DNA of 64,000 nt from Niallia nealsonii (GTDB lineage: Bacteria; Bacillota; Bacilli; Bacillales; Cytobacillaceae), in contig NZ_PISE01000004.1 of NCBI RefSeq assembly GCF_002835805.1, positions 1 to 64,000 of the forward strand, written 5' to 3'. Both the position numbers and the translations under genes were made by a program. This document shows positions 51,776 through 61,251 of the stretch, one piece after another. Under the pieces are notes generated by a model. That model saw nothing but the letters and a program-made list of their open reading frames with translations. It did no database searches and was not told where the DNA came from. How positions within the stretch are numbered: the stretch's first letter is position 1; the number at the start of each line of letters is the position of its first letter.

Positions 51776-53416
51776 ATGTCTAAATGGAAAACAAAAGAAC
51801 AATTAACTGAACTATTATGCAATCTTGTTCAAATACCTAGTATTACAGGAACAGAGGCAGAAGTTTATTTACCGGATTTTGTTGTAGGGGAGTTATCTAG
51901 CTTAGAATATTTTCAACAATACCCAGAACACCTGAAGAAAAATCCTACTGAAGATGGCAGATTCTTTGTTACGGGGCTTGTGAAAAAAAATCCAGATGTG
52001 AAAAAAACAGTCATTCTTATTAGTCATTTTGATGTAGTTGATGTACAGGACTATGGAAAGTGGAAAGAGAATGCTTTTAATCCTGAAAAATTAACACAAT
52101 TATTCTATAAGCAAAAAGATGAGCTTCCAAAGCAAGTGCAAAAGGATATAGAAACTGGGAACTGGTTATTTGGAAGAGGCATTATGGATATGAAATGTGG
52201 AATTACTTTGCATATGGCAATGATAGAACAGGCTTGTGAAGGAGTATTTGATGGAAATATTCTTTTATTGACAGTACCTGATGAAGAAGTGAATTCCGTT
52301 GGCATGAGAGCTGCAGTTCCAGTTTTATTAGAAATGGCAGAAAAATATAATCTTGAATATACAACGGTTCTTAACGGTGAACCCATGTTTATGCGTTATC
52401 CGGGTGATCAAAAAAAATACATTTACACAGGCTCTATTGGAAAAGCATTGCCAGGCTTCCTTTGTTATGGAAAAGAAACACATGTTGGAGAACCATTTGC
52501 AGGGCTAAATGCGAATTATATGGCTTCCTTATTAACGGATGAATATGAATTGAATACTAGCCTTTGTGATATAGTGCAGGGAGAAATTACACCGCCGCCA
52601 ACAAATTTGATTCAACATGGCATCAAAGAAGAATATTCTGTTCAAATCCCCCATCGCGCCGTGACATTGTGCAATTTATTTATTTTAGATAAAACAATGG
52701 ATGATATTGTTTCCCTATTAAGGGAGAAGGCAGAAAAAGTTGCAAACAAAATAATAGATTCCTACAAGAAACACGCATCCGAGTTTTCTCAATATATACC
52801 GTTTAATGTACCTGAATTAGAGGTATCTGTACTAACCTATGAGGAATTAATGAATTATGCTGCTACAAACTACGGCATGGAAGAAGTAGCCAACCTTCAA
52901 TCTTCTGTCTTGAATAATAGGGGGAAAAAGGATGATAGAGAGGTAACTATCGAAATAGCTGATAAATTGACGATTCTTTGCAAGGAATTAGCACCAATGG
53001 TCGTTATTTTCTTTGCACCTCCATATTACCCGGCTATTAGTTCATCAAAGCATCCCTTAATAAAAGATGTTGTAGGAAAAATAGAGAAATATGCAAATGA
53101 TTTTCATGGTATTGCGTTTGAAAAAATAAACTACTTTAACGGTATTTCTGATCTTAGTTATGTAGGCTTACAATATCCAGCGGAATCTATGAAATCTCTA
53201 ACTGCCAATATGCCATTATGGGATAAAGGATACTCTATTCCTCTTAAAGAATTGGAATTATTTAATGTTCCCGTTTTAAATATGGGGCCAGTTGGATTGG
53301 ATGCGCACCAGTGGACAGAACGTCTAGATCTAGATTATGCATTTGTAACACTGTTAGATATACTGCCTGTATGTATTAATTCTCTATTAACTTCCAATGC
53401 TGCAGCAGCTAGATAG
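51776..53416 (+). CDS. M20-family hydrolase, RocB-like, copy 2
   Basis: Zinc hydrolase of 546 aa, paralogous to 39542-41191. Metal-binding motifs are LISHFDVVDV, GRGIMDMKCGITLHMA, VPDEEVNSVG and LDAHQWTERL. The catalytic EE pair region reads DEE here against EE in copy 1. It is free-standing with its own SD (AAGGGGGAT) and no operator of the AACTGGT type upstream. It probably acts on a different amide or peptide than copy 1. Confidence 0.85.
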   Translation: MSKWKTKEQLTELLCNLVQIPSITGTEAEVYLPDFVVGELSSLEYFQQYPEHLKKNPTEDGRFFVTGLVKKNPDVKKTVILISHFDVVDVQDYGKWKENAFNPEKLTQLFYKQKDELPKQVQKDIETGNWLFGRGIMDMKCGITLHMAMIEQACEGVFDGNILLLTVPDEEVNSVGMRAAVPVLLEMAEKYNLEYTTVLNGEPMFMRYPGDQKKYIYTGSIGKALPGFLCYGKETHVGEPFAGLNANYMASLLTDEYELNTSLCDIVQGEITPPPTNLIQHGIKEEYSVQIPHRAVTLCNLFILDKTMDDIVSLLREKAEKVANKIIDSYKKHASEFSQYIPFNVPELEVSVLTYEELMNYAATNYGMEEVANLQSSVLNNRGKKDDREVTIEIADKLTILCKELAPMVVIFFAPPYYPAISSSKHPLIKDVVGKIEKYANDFHGIAFEKINYFNGISDLSYVGLQYPAESMKSLTANMPLWDKGYSIPLKELELFNVPVLNMGPVGLDAHQWTERLDLDYAFVTLLDILPVCINSLLTSNAAAAR

Positions 53417-53654
53417 TACTTTTGTTAACAATTTTTGTTTGAGGGAGAAAGAGTTTTTTTACTAATAAAGAAGGAAGCTGAATAAGCAGGAGGGAAATAA
53501 ATTTCGGTTGCTGCTAGACAAAAAGGCACTTATTATGTAAAATAAGAACAAGTGTTCCTTTTGGTGCTGACATTATAGAACCTATCCATTTTGTTTAGAT
53601 CAAATACATGAAATAAGCCTTCAAAACAACATTAAAGTATATGGAAGTACTTAG

Positions 53655-53756
53655 TTGAACCAATCGGGCCTTTACGGGCAGTTGTCCCCCATCTAAATTT
53701 CTCCTTTCTTTTCATAATTTTGAGGTGGGGGTCCTACTGCCCGTTAATGCGGGATA
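53655..53756 (-). repeat. ACGGGC-type intergenic repeat, long form (inverted)
   Basis: On the minus strand: TTTATCCCGCATTAACGGGC, GACCCCCACCTCAA, GGAGAAATTTAGATGGGGG, ACTGCCCGTAAAGG and CCCGATTGGTTCAACTAAG. It agrees block by block with 62365-62470. Confidence 0.78.
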
Positions 53757-54004
53757 AAGTTTTGCCTCTCTATAATATTTGCCTATAGGATCATTTCCCC
53801 TCTAAAAGCTGTTTACACTATATATTTCCTTCGCTTTTTAGAAACAAGAAGATTCAGCATAATGGTTAACCTTACTTTTTTACATATCTTTTGAAAAGTG
53901 TTATTGTCTTTTTTGTGAAAATATCTTAATTAAAACAAAATTTATTTTTCTCCAATTAGAAAAGAAGGGGATTTTTTTGCTCCGTTTTTTCTAAAATGAA
54001 AAGA

Positions 54005-54033
54005 TTGACATTCGGAAAAAACACCTTTAATAT
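54005..54033 (+). promoter_or_regulatory. Sigma-A-type promoter of the TetR gene
   Basis: TTGACA at 54005-54010 and TAATAT at 54028-54033, 17 bp apart, about 40 bp before the TetR start. Confidence 0.6.
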
Positions 54034-54070
54034 TATGTAGACCGATTGTTATAGTTTTAGGGGTGTAGAA

Positions 54071-54649
54071 ATGAAGCAAAAAAAAGAAGGGAAACGGGAA
54101 TTGATTATAAAGACTGCGTCTCAGTTATTTCAATGTCAAGGCTATCATGGAACAGGTCTTAATCAAATAATTGAAGAAAGTGGAGCTCCAAAAGGTTCTC
54201 TTTATTATCATTTTCCTAATGGGAAAGAAGAAATTGCATTAGAAGCAATTCTGTTAATGAAGAAGCAGGTATTGGAGGAGGCGCAAGCAGATTTAAATAA
54301 AAAGGATTCTGCTGTAGAGGCGTTTCAGTTTCATATAGAGAAGATTGCAGTAGAGTTTGATAAAAAGGAGCATATGGAAGGGCTGCCGATTGGATTAATC
54401 GCTTCCGAAACAGCATCAACAAATGAAAATATTCGTTGTGCCTGCCAATCAGCCTTTAAGGAATGGCAATTTTTTTATGTAGATAAATTGCAGCAATTTG
54501 GGTATGCGAAAGAGAAAGCAGAAGAATTAAGCATTGCCATTAATGCAATGATTGAGGGAGGATGCATTCTAGCATTAACAAGTGAAAGTGGAGAACCGCT
54601 CCGCATTATTGCAAAACAGCTGCCTTTGCTGCTTAAAAAGGAAGAATAA
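54071..54649 (+). CDS. TetR-family regulator (LmrA/YxaF-like)
   Basis: Repressor of 192 aa. The N-terminal helix-turn-helix (about 10-55: LIIKTASQLFQCQGYHGTGL, NQIIEESGAPKGSLYYHFP) carries the GSLYYHFPxGKEE signature of the LmrA/YxaF branch. The C-terminal ligand domain includes ASTNENIRCACQSAFKEW. It lies 15 bp upstream of a drug-efflux gene and most likely represses both. Confidence 0.88.
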   Translation: MKQKKEGKRELIIKTASQLFQCQGYHGTGLNQIIEESGAPKGSLYYHFPNGKEEIALEAILLMKKQVLEEAQADLNKKDSAVEAFQFHIEKIAVEFDKKEHMEGLPIGLIASETASTNENIRCACQSAFKEWQFFYVDKLQQFGYAKEKAEELSIAINAMIEGGCILALTSESGEPLRIIAKQLPLLLKKEE

Positions 54650-54664
54650 AGGGGGAAATGAAAT

Positions 54665-56122
54665 ATGCAGGTAGAAACAAGTGCCGCAATGGATAAGGAA
54701 AATAATTTAGAACATATCAGAACGATTCCTGTTATTGTCTCCTTTGTCATTGCTGGTTTTATTGGTTTGTTCAGTGAGACAGCTTTAAATATGGCATTAA
54801 ATAATCTGATTACTAGTTTTGGGATTCATGAAACAACAGCGCAATGGCTTACAACGGGTTATTTGCTTACATTAGGAATTTTGGTTCCGATATCTGGATT
54901 GATATTGCAATGGTTTACGACAAGGCAGCTATTTATTACTTCCTTGATTGTCTCTATTATTGGAACATTTCTTGCAGCTATTGCACCAACATTTAGTGTG
55001 CTTTTAATTGCTCGTGTTGTGCAGGCGATTGGAACAGCATTGCTGCTTCCTCTTATGTTTAACACAATTTTAATGATTGTGCCGCCGCAAAATCGGGGGA
55101 AAATAATGGGTGTTATTGGATTGGTTATTATGTTTGCACCTGCTGTAGGTCCCACATTATCTGGTCTTATTTTAAAAAGTCTTTCTTGGCATTGGATATT
55201 TTGGATTTCTTTGCCACTTTTAATTGGAGCCCTTATTTACGGCATGTACTTTATGCAAAATGTAACAACGCCAACAAAACCTAAAATTGATATAGTTTCT
55301 ATTATATTATCAACGCTTGGTTTTGGTGGGATTGTTTATGGATTTAGTAGTGCAGGAGAAGGGGACGGATGGAGCAATCCAATCGTTATAGTTTCTATAG
55401 CAGTTGGAATTGTTTCTTTGATTTTATTCTCCTTGCGCCAAATAAAGATGGAAAAACCAATGTTGAATTTGAGTGTGTTTAAATATCCGATGTTTACATT
55501 AGGGCTAGTGATGATTATTATCGCAATGATGACAATTTTGTCTTCGATGATTTTATTGCCATTATATTTGCAGACATCTTTAGCATTAAGTACATTTGCA
55601 GCAGGGCTGTTATTGCTTCCAGGTGGAGTGATAAATGGGTTGCTTTCTCCTGTAATGGGCGGTTTATTTGATCGATTTGGACCGAAGTGGCTTGTTATTA
55701 TTGGTTTTGTTATTATTACTGGAACGATGTTTGGTTTTACTAGCATTACAATGGAAACATCTTCTGCTTTTATTGTAGGAATGCATATTTTTATGATGAT
55801 CGGGGTTTCTATGGTGATGATGCCAGCACAAACGAATGGTTTAAATCAGCTGCCTAGAGAACTATATCCTGATGGAACTGCTATTATGAATACTTTGCAG
55901 CAAGTGTCAGGGGCAATTGGAACTGCTGTGGCGATTTCTATTTTATCATCTAGCTCTAAGAAGTATATGAGCGGTGTTACAGACCCAGAGAATCCAATCA
56001 ATCAATTGCTTGCTTTTACAGAAGGGGTAAAAAATGCCTTTGTATTTGCGATTATTTTAGGTGTTATCGGATTAGGATTATCTTTTTTCCTTAAGAGAGT
56101 AGTAGTAAAGCAAGGAGAATAG
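54665..56122 (+). CDS. MFS multidrug efflux transporter, DHA2 (14-TM) family
   Basis: Integral membrane exporter of 485 aa with about 14 hydrophobic segments. Motifs of the DHA2 group: LNMALNNLITSF near residues 40-51, TTGYLLTLGILVPISGLI, and motif C GLVIMFAPAVGPTLSGLIL near 155-173. EmrB/LmrB-like. Presumably proton-driven export of toxic compounds, controlled by the TetR protein encoded upstream. Confidence 0.88.
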   Translation: MQVETSAAMDKENNLEHIRTIPVIVSFVIAGFIGLFSETALNMALNNLITSFGIHETTAQWLTTGYLLTLGILVPISGLILQWFTTRQLFITSLIVSIIGTFLAAIAPTFSVLLIARVVQAIGTALLLPLMFNTILMIVPPQNRGKIMGVIGLVIMFAPAVGPTLSGLILKSLSWHWIFWISLPLLIGALIYGMYFMQNVTTPTKPKIDIVSIILSTLGFGGIVYGFSSAGEGDGWSNPIVIVSIAVGIVSLILFSLRQIKMEKPMLNLSVFKYPMFTLGLVMIIIAMMTILSSMILLPLYLQTSLALSTFAAGLLLLPGGVINGLLSPVMGGLFDRFGPKWLVIIGFVIITGTMFGFTSITMETSSAFIVGMHIFMMIGVSMVMMPAQTNGLNQLPRELYPDGTAIMNTLQQVSGAIGTAVAISILSSSSKKYMSGVTDPENPINQLLAFTEGVKNAFVFAIILGVIGLGLSFFLKRVVVKQGE

Positions 56123-56135
56123 GGTTAGACATATT

Positions 56136-56193
56136 AAGAGGCGGGCGTCTATTTGTTGAATTTTCAACTGATAGATGCCTCTTTCTTTTTTTA
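56136..56193 (+). terminator. Terminator of the TetR-MFS operon
   Basis: AGAGGCGGGCGTCTAT (from 56136) pairs with ATAGATGCCTCT (56170-56181) with an internal bulge; T-rich tail. Confidence 0.7.
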
Positions 56194-56271
56194 GGGTGTT
56201 TTCTAAAAGATTGTTGTTTTTCGGATAGTTTTAATGAGTAAATCCATTGTTAAAACAGGTTGATTGGAAGG

Positions 56272-56336
56272 GCAGGTGCGAGACTCCTGTGGGATTAGCG
56301 GGGCAGGTGAGACCCCACGGAAAGCGAGCATCCTGC
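56272..56336 (+). repeat. GC-rich palindromic repeat, copy D (shortened)
   Basis: GCAGGTGC (56272-56279) and GCATCCTGC (56328-56336) are complementary with one bulge. The core keeps GAGACTCCTGTGGG and GAGACCCCACGGAAAGC but lacks the middle 35-40 bp of copies A-C. It lies in the 410-bp gap before the PadR gene. Confidence 0.75.
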
Positions 56337-56464
56337 AACGGAAATTAACCTACTTCTTTAAAAGCAGCAGAGTTTGCAAAAACAGCCTTTTTTGAAAAGT
56401 TAGTGCCTATTTTTAAAACAGTACCTTGCAATAAACAATACTAGATGATATTCTATATCCATGA

Positions 56465-56503
56465 AGTACTTTTATATTACAGTACTATACAATGAATAGT
56501 ACT
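56465..56503 (+). promoter_or_regulatory. Three AGTACT sites upstream of padR, probable operator
   Basis: AGTACT at 56465-56470, 56481-56486 and 56498-56503, spaced 16 and 17 bp, just before the PadR gene. The arrangement suggests repeated binding by the PadR dimer and autoregulation of the three-gene operon. Confidence 0.5.
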
Positions 56504-56533
56504 GAATAATACAAAGAATAGGGTGACGTTATA

Positions 56534-56857
56534 TTGAATGTCCAATTTAAAAAAGGAGTTTTAGAGTTGTGTGTGCTGGTGCTTTTGGATAAGAAAGACC
56601 GGTATGGCTATGAGCTGGTCCAAAAAATTTCTGATCAGATTGAAATTTCGGAAGGATCGGTTTATCCATTGCTTAGACGATTAACGAAAGAAGAATATTT
56701 TACAACCTACTTGCAAGAGTCAACAGAAGGTCCTTCTCGCAAATATTATAAATTAACGGATAAAGGAAGAATTTCTCTTCATGAATTGATTGCAGAATGG
56801 AATGAATTCTCAAATGGTGTTAATCAACTAATTAAAGAAGGTGTAAAAAATGACTAA
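56534..56857 (+). CDS. PadR-family regulator
   Basis: Winged-helix protein of 107 aa. [22 protein letters not shown] near the N-terminus and [17 protein letters not shown] (about 47-63) are diagnostic. The C-terminal helix is short, as in the PadR-s2 group. TTG start; the SD is weak (AGGGTG). It overlaps the DUF1700 gene by 8 nt. PadR-DUF1700-DUF4097 operons are common in Firmicutes and respond to envelope stress or act in differentiation. Confidence 0.9.
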   Translation: MNVQFKKGVLELCVLVLLDKKDRYGYELVQKISDQIEISEGSVYPLLRRLTKEEYFTTYLQESTEGPSRKYYKLTDKGRISLHELIAEWNEFSNGVNQLIKEGVKND

Positions 56858-57410
56858 AGACCAATTTCTTAAAAATTTAGATTCTGCTTTAAAACCACTG
56901 TCACAAGCGGAGCGTCAGGATATTATTCAAGACTATGAGGAGCATTTTCTCATCGGAGTAGAAGAAGGCAAAACAGAACAAGATATAGCGGAAGCATTAG
57001 GATCGCCAAACCAAATTTCTAAAGAATTATTGGCATCTTATCATATTAAAAAAGTGGATGCAAAAGCAACAACTGGGAATATGTTTCGAGCAATTTGGGC
57101 AGCTATTGGATTGGGATTTTTTAATCTGGTTATTGTCTTAGGCCCTTTTATTGCATTAATTGGGCTAATTTTTTCAGGATGGGCAGTCGGCATTTCTTTT
57201 GTTTTATCTCCACTGTTAATCCTTATTGATTTAGTATTGCAGCCAGGAGCATTTGAATTCTTTAACCTGTTTATCTCCATTTTACTTTGTGGGTTAGGCA
57301 TTTTTATCTCTATAGGCATGTTGTATGTAACAAAGTATTTCATAAAAGGATTTATCCGATATTTAAAATACAATGTAGCACTTGTGAAGGGCGGTCTGAA
57401 GCATGATTAA
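56850..57410 (+). CDS. DUF1700 (HAAS-domain) membrane protein
   Basis: Protein of 186 aa. The N-terminal soluble HAAS-type helical domain includes [20 protein letters not shown] and [20 protein letters not shown], with [12 protein letters not shown] behind them. Three or four hydrophobic segments follow (about 85-160). These proteins are thought to interact with the partner PadR regulator and DUF4097 protein. Stop and next start overlap by 8 nt. Confidence 0.88.
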   Translation: MTKDQFLKNLDSALKPLSQAERQDIIQDYEEHFLIGVEEGKTEQDIAEALGSPNQISKELLASYHIKKVDAKATTGNMFRAIWAAIGLGFFNLVIVLGPFIALIGLIFSGWAVGISFVLSPLLILIDLVLQPGAFEFFNLFISILLCGLGIFISIGMLYVTKYFIKGFIRYLKYNVALVKGGLKHD

Positions 57411-58206
57411 TTTTAAAAAAATATTAATGATTGCAACTTTTCTTATTGTGATAGGAGCAGTGGGCAGCCTATTGACATTTCGCCTTGTCGATAAAGGGGG
57501 AAGCATTCAAGAGAAAAGAACGTTCGATCAAAAAAATATAACAGCAATCGAAGTGGATTCTGATAATGCTCGTGTGGAAATTGTTCCATCAAAGGATATG
57601 GTGATGAAAGTAGAGTTATCCGGAAAAGGAGCAAAAGATGATAAAAAAGACTTCTCTGCAAAAGTGGAAGGAGATACACTTTTGGTCAGTATGAAAAAGG
57701 AAGACTTCCGATTTTTTCACTTTGATTTATTTACAAAATCTCTTACATTAAAAGTAATATTGCCGGAAAAACAATATGATTCTTTAGCAGTCAATAATGA
57801 TAATGGATATGTTCAAATAAAAGATTTGAATGTAAAGCGATTAGATGCAGAGACTAACAACGGTCGAGTGGATTTAAAAAAGATAATTTCTTCGAATGTG
57901 AATGTGGAAACAGATAATGGAAAGCTGACACTAGATGATGTCAGCGGCAACATTAAAGGAAAAACAAATAATGGAAGGATTTCTATCAAGACAGCTGATT
58001 TAGACCGGTCTATTCAACTGGAAACAGATAATGGCAGCATTGAAATAGAAACAGAAAAAGAGCCGACAAATGTTGCTTTTGATGTTCAGGTAGATAACGG
58101 CCGCGTTAATATTCTGGATAAATATGAAGGCGATGCTGTTATTGGTAATGGAGATAATATCGTAAAGCTTAAAACAAATAATGGGAGAATTAGTGTAACG
58201 AAATAA
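57403..58206 (+). CDS. DUF4097 adhesin-like protein
   Basis: Protein of 267 aa with one N-terminal membrane helix (about 8-28) and an extracytoplasmic repetitive domain. Seven units with the pattern (N/D)NG(R/K/Y)(V/I/L)-x-(I/L/V) occur: DNGYVQI, NNGRVDL, DNGKLTL, NNGRISI, DNGSIEI, DNGRVNI and NNGRISV. This should form a right-handed beta-solenoid. It is related to LiaG/YvlB-type proteins. Probably anchored outside and linked to envelope-stress sensing. Confidence 0.88.
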   Translation: MINFKKILMIATFLIVIGAVGSLLTFRLVDKGGSIQEKRTFDQKNITAIEVDSDNARVEIVPSKDMVMKVELSGKGAKDDKKDFSAKVEGDTLLVSMKKEDFRFFHFDLFTKSLTLKVILPEKQYDSLAVNNDNGYVQIKDLNVKRLDAETNNGRVDLKKIISSNVNVETDNGKLTLDDVSGNIKGKTNNGRISIKTADLDRSIQLETDNGSIEIETEKEPTNVAFDVQVDNGRVNILDKYEGDAVIGNGDNIVKLKTNNGRISVTK

Positions 58207-58251
58207 GGTGGAATTCAATCCGTCAGGGCACAAACCCATTAATACGTGATA

Positions 58252-58286
58252 AAGTGGATGCTAGATCTTACTAGCATCCACTTTTC
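58252..58286 (+). terminator. Bidirectional terminator between convergent operons
   Basis: AAGTGGATGCTAG (58252-58264) / CTAGCATCCACTT (58271-58283), then TTCTT. A faint, inverted ACGGGC-type repeat trace (58212-58251) stands just before it. Confidence 0.85.
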
Positions 58287-59108
58287 TTATGCATTGAGCT
58301 GCTCTGCCCTTCTGACAATACGTCTCCCTTTTCCATAAGGTATACACAATGGAGTACCAAAAAGGGGATCAATAGTAATCTGACAGTTCATATCAAATAC
58401 ATGCTTGACGAGCTCCGAATTGATGATATCTTCTGGTTTTCCTTGAGCATATACTGTTTGATTGCGTATTGCGATTATATTATGAGCATATCTGCAGGCA
58501 AGATTTAAATCATGCAGCACCATAATAATTGTTCTTTGTTCTGTTTCATTAAGTTCGAATAATAAATCAAGAATCTCAATTTGATGGGTTAGATCTAGAT
58601 AGGTAGTCGGCTCATCTAATAGTATAATTTCTGTATCTTGGGCTAATGTCATGGCAATCCAAGCTCTTTGTCTTTGTCCACCAGAAAGCTCATCGACTGG
58701 TTTATCTTTCCATTCCAGCATTCTTGTTGCCTTTAGTGCATTCATTACTTTTTCTTCATCTTCCTTGGACCATTGTTTCAGCCAATTCTGATATGGATAT
58801 CGTCCTTGTTTGACAAGCTGCAGTACGGTAAGTCCCTCTGGAGCAGTTGGAGATTGAGGCAATATAGATAAATTCTTAGCAATCTCTTTTGTCGGCAATT
58901 TGGAAATAGACTTTCCCTCAAGTAGGATATTTCCTTGATTGGGTTTTAATAAACGTGCCATGGAGCGCAATAAAGTGGATTTGCCGCAGCCATTTCCACC
59001 GATAAAAACGGTGATTTCCCCTTTTGGAATGGCTATATCCAATTCTTTAATAATAATAGAATCACCATAGCCCAGCGTTAATGACTGTGTCTGAATGGTT
59101 TCCGTCAT
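58287..59108 (-). CDS. yusV: Iron-siderophore ABC ATPase (YusV/FecE-like)
   Basis: ATPase of 273 aa from the ATG at 59106-59108, which has AAAGGAGA at good distance; the longer frame extends into the permease gene. Walker A GGNGCGKST, signature ELSGGQRQR, Walker B IILLDEPTTYLD and the H-loop VLHDL are present. It belongs to the FecE/FhuC group. It is the last gene of a permease-permease-ATPase operon divergent from a YfiY-like binding protein. In B. subtilis the shared YusV ATPase serves several siderophore systems. Confidence 0.9.
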   Translation of the reverse strand: MTETIQTQSLTLGYGDSIIIKELDIAIPKGEITVFIGGNGCGKSTLLRSMARLLKPNQGNILLEGKSISKLPTKEIAKNLSILPQSPTAPEGLTVLQLVKQGRYPYQNWLKQWSKEDEEKVMNALKATRMLEWKDKPVDELSGGQRQRAWIAMTLAQDTEIILLDEPTTYLDLTHQIEILDLLFELNETEQRTIIMVLHDLNLACRYAHNIIAIRNQTVYAQGKPEDIINSELVKHVFDMNCQITIDPLFGTPLCIPYGKGRRIVRRAEQLNA

Positions 59109-59127
59109 AATTGATTCTCCTTTCTCA

Positions 59128-60177
59128 TTATTTTGATTTAAATAGTAAGTAGATAAAATAAGGCGCTCCAATTGCAGCGGTAAAAACACCTGCTGGAACT
59201 TCTAAAGGAGAAAATGCGGTTCTTCCAATTAAATCGGCTACCATCAATACTAATGCTCCGATAAAAGCAGAAGTTGGCAATAGTGCTCCAAAAGAAGAAC
59301 CAACCAAACGACGGGCAATATGTGGGGCCATTAATCCAACAAAACCAATTCCCCCTACAAAAGCAACGGCTCCAGCAACTAGACAAGTGCTAATAAGCAG
59401 TAGCAGAAATCTGCTTTTTTGTACATGGCTTCCGACTCCAGCAGCAATATCTTCTCCAAGCTCTTGGATATTTACATGCCTGGCAACAGCAAAGGCTATT
59501 GCTAAAAATACAATGGACCAAGGAAGCATTATCCATATTTGTTCCCAAGAAGCGCCACTAACATTTCCTGTTATCCAAATATTAGCTTCGCTGGCACGGT
59601 AAATCGGTCCGAGTATCATAAAAAGGGTAGTCAATGCTTGCATAAAAGCGGATATCCCAATGCCAATAAGTACAAGCCGCACCGGTGTGACTCCGTTTTT
59701 CCAAGATAAAAGATAGACAGTAAATCCTATAATGGTTGCTCCAAAGAATGCTGCTACAGGCAACCATTGGATGCTGACTGTTAAAGCGTGATTTTTATCA
59801 CTAAAGATAGATAGGAAACCGACTACAGCGGTGCTGGCTCCTGCTGTGATACCAATAATATCCGGCGATGCTAAAGGGTTTTTCACCATACCTTGAAGCA
59901 TGCCTCCAGCAACGGCTAATGCCATCCCGGCAATTCCCGCTAATACGATTCGGGGCAGCCGAAAGTTTAGGACAACTAATTTTTCTAAATCTGTTCCGCC
60001 ACCAAAAAAAACATGAAGGACAGCCAATGGATTAATAGCCATGCCCCCAAGTCCAGCGCTAATAATAAATACTAGTACTGTAAGAAGAAATAAAATGCTT
60101 ATTTTTATTGCTGATTTTTTATCCAGCAAAAAAGACAGTTTTCCATTGAAAGCACGGAAGCCTTGATAATTGCTCAT
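59128..60177 (-). CDS. yfhA: Iron-siderophore ABC permease (YfhA/FecCD-like)
   Basis: FecCD permease of 349 aa from the ATG at 60175-60177, which overlaps the stop of the upstream permease by one base (TAATG). An earlier start would run far into that gene. About nine hydrophobic segments are present. NPLASPDIIGITAGAS and GFVGLMAPHIARRLVG are the coupling and family motifs. It forms a heterodimer with the next permease. Confidence 0.9.
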   Translation of the reverse strand: MSNYQGFRAFNGKLSFLLDKKSAIKISILFLLTVLVFIISAGLGGMAINPLAVLHVFFGGGTDLEKLVVLNFRLPRIVLAGIAGMALAVAGGMLQGMVKNPLASPDIIGITAGASTAVVGFLSIFSDKNHALTVSIQWLPVAAFFGATIIGFTVYLLSWKNGVTPVRLVLIGIGISAFMQALTTLFMILGPIYRASEANIWITGNVSGASWEQIWIMLPWSIVFLAIAFAVARHVNIQELGEDIAAGVGSHVQKSRFLLLLISTCLVAGAVAFVGGIGFVGLMAPHIARRLVGSSFGALLPTSAFIGALVLMVADLIGRTAFSPLEVPAGVFTAAIGAPYFIYLLFKSK

Positions 60178-61178
60178 TAGTTTTTCCACCCCTTTCTGGC
60201 GATAAATATAAAGAATGGCGTTCCAATAAGGGCGGTCATGACACCTACTGGAACTTCTTGAGGCATGAGGATATATCGGGCTCCTATATCTGCAGCCAAT
60301 AAAAGAATGCTGCCAAGTATGCCAGAGAAAGGAATGAGCCATCTATGATCTGTACCGACTATTTTTCTCGCTATATGTGGGATGACAATCCCGATAAATC
60401 CGATAGGCCCCGCAACAGCAACTGCTCCTCCGGCTAATAATATGACAATAACTCCAACTAGGATTTTTATTAACCCTAATTTGAGGCCAAGGCCTTTTGC
60501 CACATCATCCCCCATTGCTAATACATTCATTTTTGGCGCAATGACTAATGCCGCGATCCAGCCAATGACTAGATACGGCAAAACGGCTATTAATAATTCT
60601 AGTTTTCTTCCTTGAACGGAACCTGCCAGCCAAAATAATACTTGTTCAAATTCGGCTTCGTTTGTTGTAAGCAGCCCTTGGGTAAAGGAAGAGAATAGAG
60701 CGGCAATAGCTGCCCCAGATAATGTAATCTTCATAGGAGTTAAGCCGCCATGTCCTGCAGAGCTAATGGCATAAACTCCAATTGCAGCTATACCGGCTCC
60801 AATAAATGCAATCCAAGTAAAGGTTTGTAAACTAGCAGAATGAAGAAAGGTAAGGCCTAAAACAACTGCGAAGCCTGCACCAGAGTTAATGCCTAAAATG
60901 CCAGGGGATGCCAGTGGATTTTTAGTCAATGTCTGCATTAATACCCCAGTTATTGCTAATGAAGCGCCAACAGCAACAGCAATAAGAGCCCTTGGCAATC
61001 GCACTGTTTGAATAATAATATGTGCATTCGAGTTATCAAATTGGGTAAAAGCCTCATAAGCAGTAAGAATTGAGGTGTCTGCATATCCAAATACGATACT
61101 TATGCCGACAAATATTAAAAGTATGAGCATGATAAAAATGAGGCTAATAAATTTTGATAGATTATTCTTTAAAATCAT
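60177..61178 (-). CDS. yfiZ: Iron-siderophore ABC permease (YfiZ/FecCD-like)
   Basis: FecCD permease of 333 aa, first gene of the minus-strand operon. Motifs NPLASPGILGINSGAG and GFIGIVIPHIARKIVG match the partner permease. The start lies about 180 bp from the divergent binding-protein gene, and the Fur site lies between them. Confidence 0.9.
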   Translation of the reverse strand: MILKNNLSKFISLIFIMLILLIFVGISIVFGYADTSILTAYEAFTQFDNSNAHIIIQTVRLPRALIAVAVGASLAITGVLMQTLTKNPLASPGILGINSGAGFAVVLGLTFLHSASLQTFTWIAFIGAGIAAIGVYAISSAGHGGLTPMKITLSGAAIAALFSSFTQGLLTTNEAEFEQVLFWLAGSVQGRKLELLIAVLPYLVIGWIAALVIAPKMNVLAMGDDVAKGLGLKLGLIKILVGVIVILLAGGAVAVAGPIGFIGIVIPHIARKIVGTDHRWLIPFSGILGSILLLAADIGARYILMPQEVPVGVMTALIGTPFFIFIARKGWKN

Positions 61179-61251
61179 AAGCTTTCACCATAAATGTCCT
61201 TTTAAATTTGGTTATAAATAGAATAAAAGTCATAATATTCATAATTTTATA

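Larger units (their letters stand above)
53417..54070 (+). other. Intergenic region with an inverted ACGGGC-type repeat
   Basis: About 650 bp without a credible ORF. It contains the repeat at 53655-53756 and, at the right end, the promoter of the TetR gene. Nothing else stands out. Confidence 0.5.

Noticed and set aside
57041-57373. Long minus-strand ORFs opposite the DUF1700, MFS and permease genes
   Set aside because: They are mirror frames of hydrophobic genes with typical codon bias and no SD or homology.
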